From NCBI GenBank assembly GCA_029225065.1, contig JAQXVT010000047.1:44774-108773 (forward strand): a stretch of 64,000 bases of DNA, read 5' to 3'. The notes under the pieces are model-generated. The model was not told where the DNA came from. It saw only the letters and a program-made list of their open reading frames with translations, and ran no database searches. Positions within the stretch are counted from its first letter, which is position 1. Every line of letters begins with the position of its first letter. Shown here piece after piece: positions 18,829 to 26,758 of the stretch. The DNA is from Lachnospiraceae bacterium. GTDB taxonomy: Bacteria > Bacillota > Clostridia > Lachnospirales > Lachnospiraceae. The translations under genes were made by a program, and so were the position numbers.

Positions 18829-18880
18829 ATCCCCCTGCACAAGACATTAAGCAAAGTGCAGGGGGATTTTTCCTTTTTTT
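18829..18880 (+). terminator. Strong intrinsic terminator of marR-tauE
   Basis: ATCCCCCTGCAC pairs with GTGCAGGGGGAT, then a T-rich tract (ttttcctttttt) follows. It separates the marR-tauE unit from the satellite microcompartment operon. Confidence 0.9.
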
Positions 18881-18944
18881 GTATATTTCAAACAAAAAAA
18901 TCATTCCTTTCTCTTTCGTTTTTGTATGTAATAGGCCTCCCAAC

Positions 18945-18973
18945 TTGACAGAAAATTTTTTAAATAGTATGAT
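18945..18973 (+). promoter_or_regulatory. Sigma-A-type promoter of the satellite microcompartment operon
   Basis: TTGACA at 18945-18950 and TATGAT at 18968-18973 are spaced by exactly 17 bases. The untranslated leader to the first start is about 95 nt and contains a small GACCG/CGGTC hairpin near 19010-19030 of unknown role. Confidence 0.75.
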
Positions 18974-19076
18974 TACAATACAGTTCAGCAGTGCGGAATA
19001 ACAGATCGTGACCGGTTTTCGGGGCGGTCTGTTTGCTGATTGTTTTAAGTATTTTCAGAAAAGAGAGGTATATCAA

Positions 19077-19442
19077 ATGGCAAATGAGCACGAAAATCAG
19101 ATTCGTATCGTGCAGGAAACGGTAGCCGGAAAGGAGATCACCTTCGCTCATGTAATGGGCGGCCCGGCTCCTGTTATTTATCAGAAGCTTGGATTGAATC
19201 CACAGCTTGATTACGGCTCTTCAGCGATCGGCATCATGAATATGACGCCTCCGGAATCCGCTGTGATCGCTTCTGATATCGCAGTAAAAAGCGGAAATGT
19301 CTATCTTGGCTTTGCGGACCGTTTTACCGGAACCCTGATTATCACCGGTGAAATCTCTGAAGTAATGTCTGCGCTCACTGAGGTTGTCACCTATTTCCGT
19401 GACACACTCGGCTACGTCGTGTGTAAGATTACCAAGCGGTAA
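19077..19442 (+). CDS. EutS/PduU-type circularly permuted microcompartment shell protein
   Basis: The ATG at 19077 follows AGAGAGG; an upstream in-frame ATG at 19008 lacks a site. The product is 121 residues. It shows the EutS/PduU pattern: N-terminal strand region (RIVQETVAGKEITFAHVMGG), then the BMC core SAIGIMNMTPPESAVIASDI and GFADRFTGTLIITGEISEV. The C-terminus (VVCKITKR) is PduU-like. It is clearly different from the EutS at 53268. It is first in a three-gene operon with a second EutS-like gene and an EutP-like GTPase, about 17 kb away from the main eut operon. Confidence 0.88.
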   Translation: MANEHENQIRIVQETVAGKEITFAHVMGGPAPVIYQKLGLNPQLDYGSSAIGIMNMTPPESAVIASDIAVKSGNVYLGFADRFTGTLIITGEISEVMSALTEVVTYFRDTLGYVVCKITKR

Positions 19443-19505
19443 AATGCAGGCAGACACACTCAGCTGTCCAATAACAAACGTGACATCAGAACAGGAGATG
19501 CGGCA

Positions 19506-19934
19506 ATGGCAAAATTAACTACGGAAGAACTGCTTGAGCTGATCTTCCATGACAATTATGAACATCTGAAGGGCAAACGGCTGCGCATGACCCGCCTGCG
19601 TGTGCCCGGTAAGGAGGTCTGCCTGGCACATATCATCACACCGACCGATCCGGCCATCTATCAGAATCTTGCGCTGCACATCGGTGTACACGCAGGCGAA
19701 GATCATACCGGCGAGGCAATCGGCATGATTCGCCTCACCCCGTGGGAAACGGTGGTAGCCGCCGCAGATATCGCAGTGAAGGCCGCAGACATTCAGATTG
19801 GTTTTATGGATCGCTTCTGCGGTTCACTGATCATTACCGGTGGATTATCGCAGGTACAGACTGCCGTAGAGGAGGTCGTCCGCTATTTTGGCGAGGAGCT
19901 GCATTTTAAGACCTGCGAAATCCATAAAAGCTGA
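19506..19934 (+). CDS. Second EutS/PduU-type shell protein
   Basis: This 142-residue paralogue has an N-terminal extension of about 30 residues (TTEELLELIFHDNYEHL) before the EutS-like strand VPGKEVCLAHII. The BMC core reads EAIGMIRLTPWETVVAAADI and GFMDRFCGSLIITGGLSQV; the end is CEIHKS. It lies 63 bp after the first paralogue and 17 bp before the GTPase gene. The amphipathic extension might cap the pore side or bind the GTPase; that is inference. Confidence 0.87.
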   Translation: MAKLTTEELLELIFHDNYEHLKGKRLRMTRLRVPGKEVCLAHIITPTDPAIYQNLALHIGVHAGEDHTGEAIGMIRLTPWETVVAAADIAVKAADIQIGFMDRFCGSLIITGGLSQVQTAVEEVVRYFGEELHFKTCEIHKS

Positions 19935-19951
19935 AAGGTTTTGATTGAATT

Positions 19952-20461
19952 ATGAAAAAAATGTTTTTAACCGGAAGAAGCGAGGCCGGTAAAACCTCCC
20001 TGACGCAGGCACTCAAAGGGGAAGATCTGCATTACATCAAAACACAGTATACCAGTACAGCAGATGATACGATTGATTCCCCCGGTGAATATGCCGAGTC
20101 CAAGCATTTCAGTGTCGGACTCGCCTGCTTTTCCTTTGAGGCAGATGTCGTAGCACTCGTACAGGCGGCGGACGAGCCGTTCAATCTGTTTAGCTGCAAC
20201 TGCCAGACATTTATTCTCCGCCCACTCATTGGTATCATCACAAAGATCGATTCTCCCTACGCCAACGTCCCGATGGTCCGGCAATGGCTGATCAACGCCG
20301 GCTGCCATCGCATTTTTCTCGTAAACAATGCGACGCGGGAGGGCATCCCCGAGCTGCTCGACTATCTTTCGGAGGATATTCCGCCGATGACGATGGAGGA
20401 GGCAATGAAGAAGCAGCAGCTGGGACTGAATGAGTGGGAGCCGCTGCCGGACGGGGTATGA
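19952..20461 (+). CDS. EutP/PduV-type GTPase-like protein
   Basis: This 169-residue protein has a Ras-like G1 loop at the N-terminus (GRSEAGKTSL) and a G4-like TKID. The EutP signature YIKTQYT and IDSPGEY follow. It belongs with the EutP/PduV family, whose roles are proposed to be acetate kinase-like activity or microcompartment positioning. It is a paralogue of the EutP at 52804 but strongly diverged, with the VALVQAAD region matching the EutP pattern ILLVQDAT. Terminal gene of the satellite operon. Confidence 0.87.
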   Translation: MKKMFLTGRSEAGKTSLTQALKGEDLHYIKTQYTSTADDTIDSPGEYAESKHFSVGLACFSFEADVVALVQAADEPFNLFSCNCQTFILRPLIGIITKIDSPYANVPMVRQWLINAGCHRIFLVNNATREGIPELLDYLSEDIPPMTMEEAMKKQQLGLNEWEPLPDGV

Positions 20462-20575
20462 GCTGCACCTCGCGCAGACCAAACGAGATTATCCACAGGT
20501 ATCTCATGCGAAGCGTCTCTTATCCACACAAAAGGCAAATTATCCCGATGCTTGTTCACAGGCGCAAATAAGAGC

Positions 20576-20620
20576 AAAAAAGCTGCGACATATCTTCTCT
20601 GATATGCCGCAGCTTTTAAT
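20576..20620. terminator. Bidirectional terminator between satellite operon and MATE gene
   Basis: AAGCTGCGACATATC and GATATGCCGCAGCTT form a 15-bp nearly perfect stem with a 6-base loop, with A-rich and T-rich flanks. It serves the plus-strand EutP-like gene and the minus-strand MATE gene that converge here. Confidence 0.8.
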
Positions 20621-20627
20621 TGTATCA

Positions 20628-21986
20628 TCATTTTTTCCAGCTCGCATCACCTGCCACCAGCCGTTCCTGCTTCCTCATAATCATCACATAGTCGATCATA
20701 ATGTAAGTCGCGGCGGCCAGCCATGCTGTCTGGTCGGTAAAGCAGGCTGCCAGATAACCGAAGGCCGGAATTGCAAGCAGCGACATTGACGTACGCGCCA
20801 CCATTTCCAGAAGACCCGCAAACATCGCGGAAGTGCTGTGCCCGAGACCCTGCACAGCACTTCGCACAGTATTTAAGAATGCAAGCAGCCAGAAGAAATA
20901 CCCCATACAGCGCAGGTACTGCACCGCGTATCCGATCACTTCCGTCTCTCCTGCATCCACAAAAATCCGGATCATCGGCTCACCGAGGAAAATCAGTGCA
21001 AGGCTTGCCAGAATGCTGTAGCCAAGCGCGATCCCGATCATCTGACGCATACCGGTGCGGATGCGGTCCAGGCGGCGCGCACCAAGGTTCTGTCCGCAAA
21101 ATGTCGCACTCGTATTTCCAACTGCATCGAACGGCGCCATTGCAAACTGCTTCACCTTCATGCCTGCGGTGAACGCTGCAACGATTGACGAGCCAAGGGA
21201 ATTGACTGCCGTCTGAAGCATTACACTTCCGATTGCCGTGATGGAAAACTGCAGTCCCATCGGAACACCCATCGCCAGAAGCTTCTTCATCTTATTTCCA
21301 TCCGGACGGCGTTCCTCCCTGGATGCCGCAAGAATCGAAAAGCGCTTTTTCATATAGATCACGCAGCAGATTCCGGAAATTGCCTGTGCCGTGATGGTCG
21401 CTATTGCTGCTCCTGCTACGCCCATGTGCAGCACGAGAATGCAGAGCAGGTCTCCGAATATATTAAGGATGGTCGAGATCGCAAGAAACAGAAACGGACT
21501 CTTGCTGTCTCCGAGTGCACGCAGGATTCCGGCCGCCAGATTGTAAAGCACGGTAAATGGAATGCCCGCAAAAATAATGACAAGATACAGATACGCTCCG
21601 TCCAGGATATTCTCCGGCGTGCGGATCAGGATCAGGATCTGACGACAGAAGATCACGGTGACAATCGCAAAGCTAAATGACACTGCAGCCGCAAGAATCG
21701 CGCTGTTCATTACGTAACCACGCATCGCCGAATAATGCTTTGCGCCGAAGGTCTGTGCAACCGGGATTGCGAATCCGCTGCACAGACCCATACAAAATCC
21801 CAGAATCAGAAAGTTTAAAGAAGAGCTCGCTCCCACTGACGCAAGCGCGTCGATGCCCAGTGTTTTTCCAACAATCACTGTATCCGCCAGATTGTAAAGC
21901 TGCTGAAACAAATTGCCAAGCAGCAGCGGAAATGCAAACCAGATGATCTGCTTTAAGGAATTTCCCTCTGTCAGGCTTCTTTCCAT
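20628..21986 (-). CDS. MATE-family efflux transporter
   Basis: This 452-residue protein has the twelve-helix MATE layout in two halves, with AFPLLLGNLFQQLYNLADTV at the start and GVPMGLQFSITAIG opening the second half. It exports drugs or metabolites using an ion gradient; the substrate is unknown. A GGGGGAATTACA box precedes the ATG. It stands alone, facing the satellite operon. Confidence 0.94.
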   Translation of the reverse strand: MERSLTEGNSLKQIIWFAFPLLLGNLFQQLYNLADTVIVGKTLGIDALASVGASSSLNFLILGFCMGLCSGFAIPVAQTFGAKHYSAMRGYVMNSAILAAAVSFSFAIVTVIFCRQILILIRTPENILDGAYLYLVIIFAGIPFTVLYNLAAGILRALGDSKSPFLFLAISTILNIFGDLLCILVLHMGVAGAAIATITAQAISGICCVIYMKKRFSILAASREERRPDGNKMKKLLAMGVPMGLQFSITAIGSVMLQTAVNSLGSSIVAAFTAGMKVKQFAMAPFDAVGNTSATFCGQNLGARRLDRIRTGMRQMIGIALGYSILASLALIFLGEPMIRIFVDAGETEVIGYAVQYLRCMGYFFWLLAFLNTVRSAVQGLGHSTSAMFAGLLEMVARTSMSLLAIPAFGYLAACFTDQTAWLAAATYIMIDYVMIMRKQERLVAGDASWKK

Positions 21987-22153
21987 TGTAATTCCCCCAC
22001 ATTTTCTCTTTTACAGGCGCACCAACGTATTTTTCGACGCCTCAGAGCCCGGATTTTTGTATCTTTTCAGCAAATCCTACCATTTTCCGTTATGATTTTT
22101 CTGTTTTTTATAATCAAAAGTAAATGTTCCCAGGCAGCTTATCAGCCTGAAGT

Positions 22154-23554
22154 TCACACGCCTCCAAGATGCAGTCCGAGAAGCAGCAGCTCTGCCAGAC
22201 TGTAGTACGTTACCACCGCTACCAGGTCATTGACCGTCGTGATCAGCGGCCCGGAGGCTACCGCCGGATCGACCTTGATCTTGTGGAAAAACATCGGAAT
22301 CATAGTACCGACAAGACTTGAAATAATCATCGCAAGGAACAGAGCAAGTCCAACACACAGGGCAACTGCGAATCCATAGCTGTACGTCATGCCTTTTCCA
22401 AAGTGCAGATAAAAGCCGACACAAATAAATGTCAGCGAACCGAGCAGCAGACCGTTCGCACCGCCAACCCGCATTTCTTTTAATACAAACCGGAATTTTT
22501 CGCCGCCGGAAATATTCTCATCCATCAGGACACGGATCGTGACAGCCAGTGACTGTGTGCCGACGTTTCCTGCCATGTCAAGAATCAGTGACTGGAAACA
22601 CATCACAATCGCAATCTGAGATACTACCGACTCAAACATACCAACCACGCTCGATACCACCAGCCCAAGCCCAAGCAGCAGCACCAGCCACGGCATACGT
22701 TTGCGCATACTCTCCTTTAAAGATTCCTGCAGATCTTCCTCCGCAGTAAGACCTGCCAGCTTTGCGTAATCCTCACCCATCTCATCGTCGACCGCTTCGA
22801 TGATATCATCCGATGTGATGACGCCGATAATCTTATCATTCTCATTCAAAACCGGAATGGAATCCTCCGCGTAATCCTTCAGATCTTCGATCACATCTGA
22901 GATTTTTGCTTTTGCCTGCACACTCGGGTAGCTCTTGCTGACGATATCGTCAAGCGGCACATAATCTCTTGCGATAATCAGATCCTTCAGTTCAAATGCG
23001 CCGGCGTATTTGCCGTCCTGATCTACTACATAAATGGTATTGATATTGTCATTATGGTGTGCCTGTCTGACAACGGACCGCATTGCCTCCTTGATCGTGA
23101 AGCGCTCCGGAATCGTCACATAGTTCGTTGTCATCATGCTGCCGATCTCATCCTCCTCGAAGGACTGAATCAGTCGGATATCCTCCGTGGAATCCTCATC
23201 CATCATGGAAATCAGCTTCTGCTTCTGCTCCTCGTCATCGAGATCCTCCAGAGCATCGACTGCATCGTCAGCATCCATGTTTTCGAGGACGTCTGCTGCC
23301 TGCTCCAGCGGCAGCTCTTCCAGGTATTCGGATACATCATCAATGTACGTAAAAATTTCGGATACGCGCTCCACGCCAAGAATCCGGTACAGCTTTTTTC
23401 TGCCATCGGTGTCCAGCTCCTGCAGCGCTTCCGCTATGTCATTTTCATGGTAATCATCCAATGCGTCGCGAATCTCTTCGTCGGTCTTTCCGCTCTGAAT
23501 GATCTGCAGAATCTCTTCGGCACGTGTCAGTGTGTTCATCTCATTTGTTTCCAT
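22154..23554 (-). CDS. mgtE: Magnesium transporter MgtE
   Basis: The start is set at the ATG at 23554 because AAAGGAGGT lies 8 bases upstream; the open frame reaches 23608 but without a site. This gives 466 residues, normal for MgtE. Order: cytosolic MgtE N domain (residues 1-120, with LPLEQAADVLENMDADDAVD), two CBS domains (about 125-255), then five membrane helices with the selectivity region near VGTQSLAVTIR. The N and CBS domains gate the channel by Mg2+. A leader of about 440 nt with a short ORF and a terminator precedes it, which implies transcriptional attenuation. Confidence 0.95.
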   Translation of the reverse strand: METNEMNTLTRAEEILQIIQSGKTDEEIRDALDDYHENDIAEALQELDTDGRKKLYRILGVERVSEIFTYIDDVSEYLEELPLEQAADVLENMDADDAVDALEDLDDEEQKQKLISMMDEDSTEDIRLIQSFEEDEIGSMMTTNYVTIPERFTIKEAMRSVVRQAHHNDNINTIYVVDQDGKYAGAFELKDLIIARDYVPLDDIVSKSYPSVQAKAKISDVIEDLKDYAEDSIPVLNENDKIIGVITSDDIIEAVDDEMGEDYAKLAGLTAEEDLQESLKESMRKRMPWLVLLLGLGLVVSSVVGMFESVVSQIAIVMCFQSLILDMAGNVGTQSLAVTIRVLMDENISGGEKFRFVLKEMRVGGANGLLLGSLTFICVGFYLHFGKGMTYSYGFAVALCVGLALFLAMIISSLVGTMIPMFFHKIKVDPAVASGPLITTVNDLVAVVTYYSLAELLLLGLHLGGV

Positions 23555-23742
23555 GGGTTCGTACCTCCTTTTTCCGTTTTTCCGGAAAAGCATCCCAGCC
23601 ATTCTCATCTGCTCTTCCGGCTTTTTCTTTCACAGCGATCCTGCCCTTTTCAGGCTCAGCCAAAATAAATCTTCACCATTTATTTTACTGCCTGATTCAG
23701 TGGAAACGCTGTCCGTTCAGAGGTATCCCTTGCCCCTATGGG

Positions 23743-23777
23743 CAAAAAAATACCATCGCCCGGCATACGGCGATGGC
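23743..23777 (-). terminator. Intrinsic terminator inside the mgtE leader
   Basis: On the minus strand, CCATCGCCGTATGCCGGGCG and ATGG form an 8-bp GC-rich stem followed by TATTTTTTT. It lies between the short leader ORF and mgtE, so reaching mgtE requires readthrough. A second small hairpin (TTGCCC/GGGCAA) begins at the T-run. Confidence 0.75.
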
Positions 23778-23808
23778 AGAAATTTCCGCACAAAACACAG
23801 TTTTTCCG

Positions 23809-23910
23809 TCAGGAAAGAAAGCTACCGCCCTTTCGGAGTGTAACTATGTGGTATGCATCATTTTCTGCTTCGCCGCCAAATAATCGGCCATGACTGTCTG
23901 AACTGTCCAT
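23809..23910 (-). CDS. Short leader ORF upstream of mgtE (33 residues)
   Basis: AAAGGGAGTGACACT precedes an ATG at 23910; the frame encodes MDSSDSHGRLFGG and ends LRKGGSFLS at a TGA at 23811-23809. The stop is about 32 bases before the terminator hairpin. The same RNA can form a long-range stem in which CAGGAAAG and GGAGTG upstream pair with CACTCC and CTTTCCTG near the ORF end. It may therefore be a leader peptide, or the ORF may be incidental within a structured Mg2+-sensing RNA. I could not match the M-box consensus. Confidence 0.45.
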   Translation of the reverse strand: MDSSDSHGRLFGGEAENDAYHIVTLRKGGSFLS

Positions 23911-23961
23911 AGTGTCACTCCCTTTCCTGTTAGTTAAAGTGATTCTCAAGGCACCACAAAA

Positions 23962-23981
23962 GCGGCAGGATCACCTGCCGC
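23962..23981 (-). other. GC-rich hairpin at the start of the mgtE leader
   Basis: GCGGCAGG and CCTGCCGC form a perfect 8-bp stem with loop TGAT. On the minus strand TTTTGTGG follows. It could terminate transcripts of the upstream DUF4143 gene, or be the first element of the mgtE leader, whose promoter lies immediately before it. Confidence 0.5.
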
Positions 23982-24000
23982 CTCCTAGGTTCCCTTTCTA

Positions 24001-24029
24001 TTTATACTACCCGAAAATGTAAAAGTCAA
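24001..24029 (-). promoter_or_regulatory. Sigma-A-type promoter of mgtE
   Basis: On the minus strand TTGACT and TATAAA are spaced by 17 bases. Transcription would begin near 23994 and give a leader of about 440 nt before the mgtE start. Confidence 0.7.
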
Positions 24030-24080
24030 ACAGAAAATTGCCACATTTCAAATCGTATAATTATCACAGTTTACGGCTTT

Positions 24081-25412
24081 TTATCGCTCTGCCAGATATC
24101 GTTTTACCAGAAATGAACAGAAATACGGAAATGTACAAATCCCTTCTTCCTCTCCAATATTGCCATCTGACAGCTTGATTCCCCAATGAATATCACTATA
24201 TGAGCTGCTGGATATTAACTGTCGTAATGACTTCGAACGATTTCTGTTCGCCTTTACTTCTACCGGGACTAATTCTTCTTTCGTTCTCACGAAAAAATCT
24301 TCTTCCAGTGTCGCGTTCTCTTTCTTATAGTAGTACAGTCCCAACCCCTGTTTTACAAATGCCTCTGCCACAAAATTTTCGTACAATGCTCCTTTGTAAA
24401 CTCCCAGATTTTTATTTGCGCGAAGATCCTCCTGTGCCTCTTCGTCCAATGATGCGATAAGCAGCCCTGTATCCAGATAGTAAATTTTGAATTTAGATTC
24501 ATCATAATTTCCTTTTAATGGAAGCTCCGGATAATTCAGGCAATGGCAAACCGAAATGACGCCTGCATCTTCGAGCCATGTAATACATCCCATGTACTCA
24601 CGGCTTCTGGCTTTTTTATCAATTTTGCTCAGCTGAAATTTCTTATTTTCTTTTGCAAGCTGTACCGGAACCGCTCTGTAAACACTTGCAATCTTCGCCT
24701 GATCCAACCCTTCAGCATATTTTCGGATATCCTCCTCATAGTCCAGCTGAATCTGCCTCTGAATTTCCAGCGTATCCGAAAAGGTTCCCGTCTCAATATA
24801 TAATTTCACTACTGCAGGCATTCCTCCAAGTACACAGTATTCCAGAAATAGTTTTTTGTAAACTTCCAGTTCTGTTTCCGAAAATGGCACAGCGCTCCGC
24901 ATATGCTCAAGAAGGTCTGCAATATTAGCATCCGTATACCCTTTTGCCCATAAAAATTCCTCAAAATCCATTGAAAACATTTCATAATCAGTCTTATATC
25001 CAACACTGTTGCTGTGAATTTTTCTGTAATTAATTCCAAGCAAAGAGCCGCTGCAGATCACATCAAATCTTCCATCCAGTTTAAACGCCTTGAGTGCCGT
25101 GGCAATATCCGGAAACTCCTGCAGCTCGTCAAAGATCAGTAATGTATCACCAGGAATAAATCTTTTGCCCGGATCAATCAGTGAGATATTTTTAATAATA
25201 TCCGCAACCTCATATCCATCGCTCAAAATAGTTTTATACTTGGGTTCCAAAACAAAATTAATGCTGACAATATTCTTATACTGCTGCTTCGCAAAATGAA
25301 GAATGGATTCTGTTTTTCCGATCTGTCTTGCACCCTTTATAATCAGCGGAAGCCTGTCCTTCCTGCGTTTCCATGCAAGCAGGTATGCATCTATTTTTCG
25401 TTTTAAATACAT
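24081..25412 (-). CDS. AAA ATPase with DUF4143 domain
   Basis: This 443-residue protein has an N-terminal AAA_14-type ATPase with P-loop KGARQIGKTE and Walker B LLIFDELQEF, and a C-terminal DUF4143 region with GALYENFVAEAFVKQG and VPVEVKANRNRS (nuclease-fold-like ending). The family is common and often multicopy in Clostridia; its role is not established. GGAGGTGATATT precedes the ATG. No operon partner is seen. Confidence 0.93.
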   Translation of the reverse strand: MYLKRKIDAYLLAWKRRKDRLPLIIKGARQIGKTESILHFAKQQYKNIVSINFVLEPKYKTILSDGYEVADIIKNISLIDPGKRFIPGDTLLIFDELQEFPDIATALKAFKLDGRFDVICSGSLLGINYRKIHSNSVGYKTDYEMFSMDFEEFLWAKGYTDANIADLLEHMRSAVPFSETELEVYKKLFLEYCVLGGMPAVVKLYIETGTFSDTLEIQRQIQLDYEEDIRKYAEGLDQAKIASVYRAVPVQLAKENKKFQLSKIDKKARSREYMGCITWLEDAGVISVCHCLNYPELPLKGNYDESKFKIYYLDTGLLIASLDEEAQEDLRANKNLGVYKGALYENFVAEAFVKQGLGLYYYKKENATLEEDFFVRTKEELVPVEVKANRNRSKSLRQLISSSSYSDIHWGIKLSDGNIGEEEGICTFPYFCSFLVKRYLAER

Positions 25413-25555
25413 AATATCACCTCCTGCCGCTACGCTATCACGTTTTATGAGCGAATGTCAATCATATTTTCACGTTTTTTTATCTAATTATTTCTTATTT
25501 TTCACGTTTTATTACCAGGCATTTGTTTTTACTATTTTGCCCAGGATATTTTCCG

Positions 25556-25601
25556 CAAAAATTGCCGCTTCTCAGATCTGTTTTATATCTGAAAAGCGGC
25601 A
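25556..25601 (-). terminator. Terminator downstream of galM
   Basis: On the minus strand GCCGCTTTTCAGAT and AGATCTGAGAAGCGGC form a 14-bp nearly perfect stem, followed by AATTTTTGC. It ends the araF-like/galM operon. Confidence 0.75.
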
Positions 25602-25642
25602 GCTGTATCACACCGTCATTTAACCGAGCAGCTGCTCGGTTA

Positions 25643-25682
25643 TGAGCAAGTAGCGAAGCGAATTGCGAATATCCGCTTTGAC
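25643..25682 (+). repeat. Short dispersed intergenic repeat, family A
   Basis: The segment gagcaagtagcgaagcgaat followed by tgcgaatatccgctttgac matches the copy at 18757. It lies between the galM stop and its terminator, after a perfect small hairpin ACCGAGCAGCTGCTCGGT at 25623. Confidence 0.6.
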
Positions 25683-25708
25683 CCTTTCACTTCATATGTA
25701 TATTTCGT

Positions 25709-26743
25709 TCATACCCTGTAAAACCGGTACAGCGTCTTTGACTGCCAGCAGATTCCTTCCCGAAGAATACAGGAAAGCGCATTTGGATTGTTGATACTGT
25801 TCGGTACAAACTGTGTTTCCAGTGCAAATCCGCTTCTGCTTCCGTAAATGGTGCCTCCCTTGCCAGGCTCATTGCAAAGCTCATTTCCGGTATAAAACTG
25901 GATTCCCGGCATATCGGTACGTACCTCCATTCCTATCCCGGACTTTGCGCATTCAACTTTTGCCGCTGTTTTTACCGCACCTTTTGCGTCTGCCAGACGA
26001 TAATTGTGATTGTAGCCGTTTCCAAAGTAAATCTGCTTTTCGTCATGCATAATATCCTGACCTATTTTTTTCGGACTGGTAAAATCAAACGCCGTGGAAA
26101 GTACATTTTGCACAGAACCATTCGGAATGCTGTCGCTTCCCCGCAGAGGCATATACTCCATCGCAAACAGCAGGAGCATATGATCCAGAATCGTGCCATT
26201 CCCCTGCCCGTTCAGGTTGAAATAGCAATGATTCGTAACATTCAGCAGTGTATCCTGGTCTGCGATCGCTTTATATTCGATGACAAATGCCCAGTCATCC
26301 CGTATGGAATAGGTTACGCTCAGGCACAGATTTCCAGGAAATCCCTGATCTCCGGCCGGGCTCTGCAAGATAAATTCCTGACTGTGCGCAGTCCCTGCTC
26401 CGGCAGTCCACATTCTTTTGTGAAAGCCGTGGAACCCGCTGTGGTTACAGTTTTCCCCTTCATTTTTATCCAGATGATACTGCCTGCCGTTCAGCACAAA
26501 CGCAGCATTTTCAATGCGGTTTGCCACCCGCCCCACCGTCGCTCCAAACAGCATCTCACCATTCTCATATTCTTCCAGCGTGTCATACCCCAGGATGATA
26601 TCACGCCTCCGGTTATCGCGGTCCGGCACCTCGAGAGTGACTGCTGTGGCACCATAATCCGTGAGCACGGCGCGGACTCCTTCATTTTCAATCTGAAAAA
26701 GATGTGCTTCTTTGTTATTTTTAGTTTTTCCAAATAGTTTCAT
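25709..26743 (-). CDS. galM: Aldose 1-epimerase (galactose mutarotase)
   Basis: This 344-residue protein has family length. It contains GATVGRVANRIENA (substrate-binding Arg), the catalytic histidine region NHSGFHGFHKRMW, NHCYFNLNGQG, and the ending FALETQFVPNSINNP with the catalytic Glu. It interconverts sugar anomers before phosphorylation or isomerisation. It is the last gene after an arabinose-type ABC transporter (15 bp after the permease), so it likely acts on the imported pentose or hexose. Confidence 0.93.
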   Translation of the reverse strand: MKLFGKTKNNKEAHLFQIENEGVRAVLTDYGATAVTLEVPDRDNRRRDIILGYDTLEEYENGEMLFGATVGRVANRIENAAFVLNGRQYHLDKNEGENCNHSGFHGFHKRMWTAGAGTAHSQEFILQSPAGDQGFPGNLCLSVTYSIRDDWAFVIEYKAIADQDTLLNVTNHCYFNLNGQGNGTILDHMLLLFAMEYMPLRGSDSIPNGSVQNVLSTAFDFTSPKKIGQDIMHDEKQIYFGNGYNHNYRLADAKGAVKTAAKVECAKSGIGMEVRTDMPGIQFYTGNELCNEPGKGGTIYGSRSGFALETQFVPNSINNPNALSCILREGICWQSKTLYRFYRV

Positions 26744-26758
26744 ATCTCATCTCTCATC

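Noticed and set aside
23800..23990. M-box (Mg2+) riboswitch upstream of mgtE
   Set aside because: The gene context fits, but I could not find the conserved M-box strings in the right order, so I report only a structured leader with ORF and terminator.
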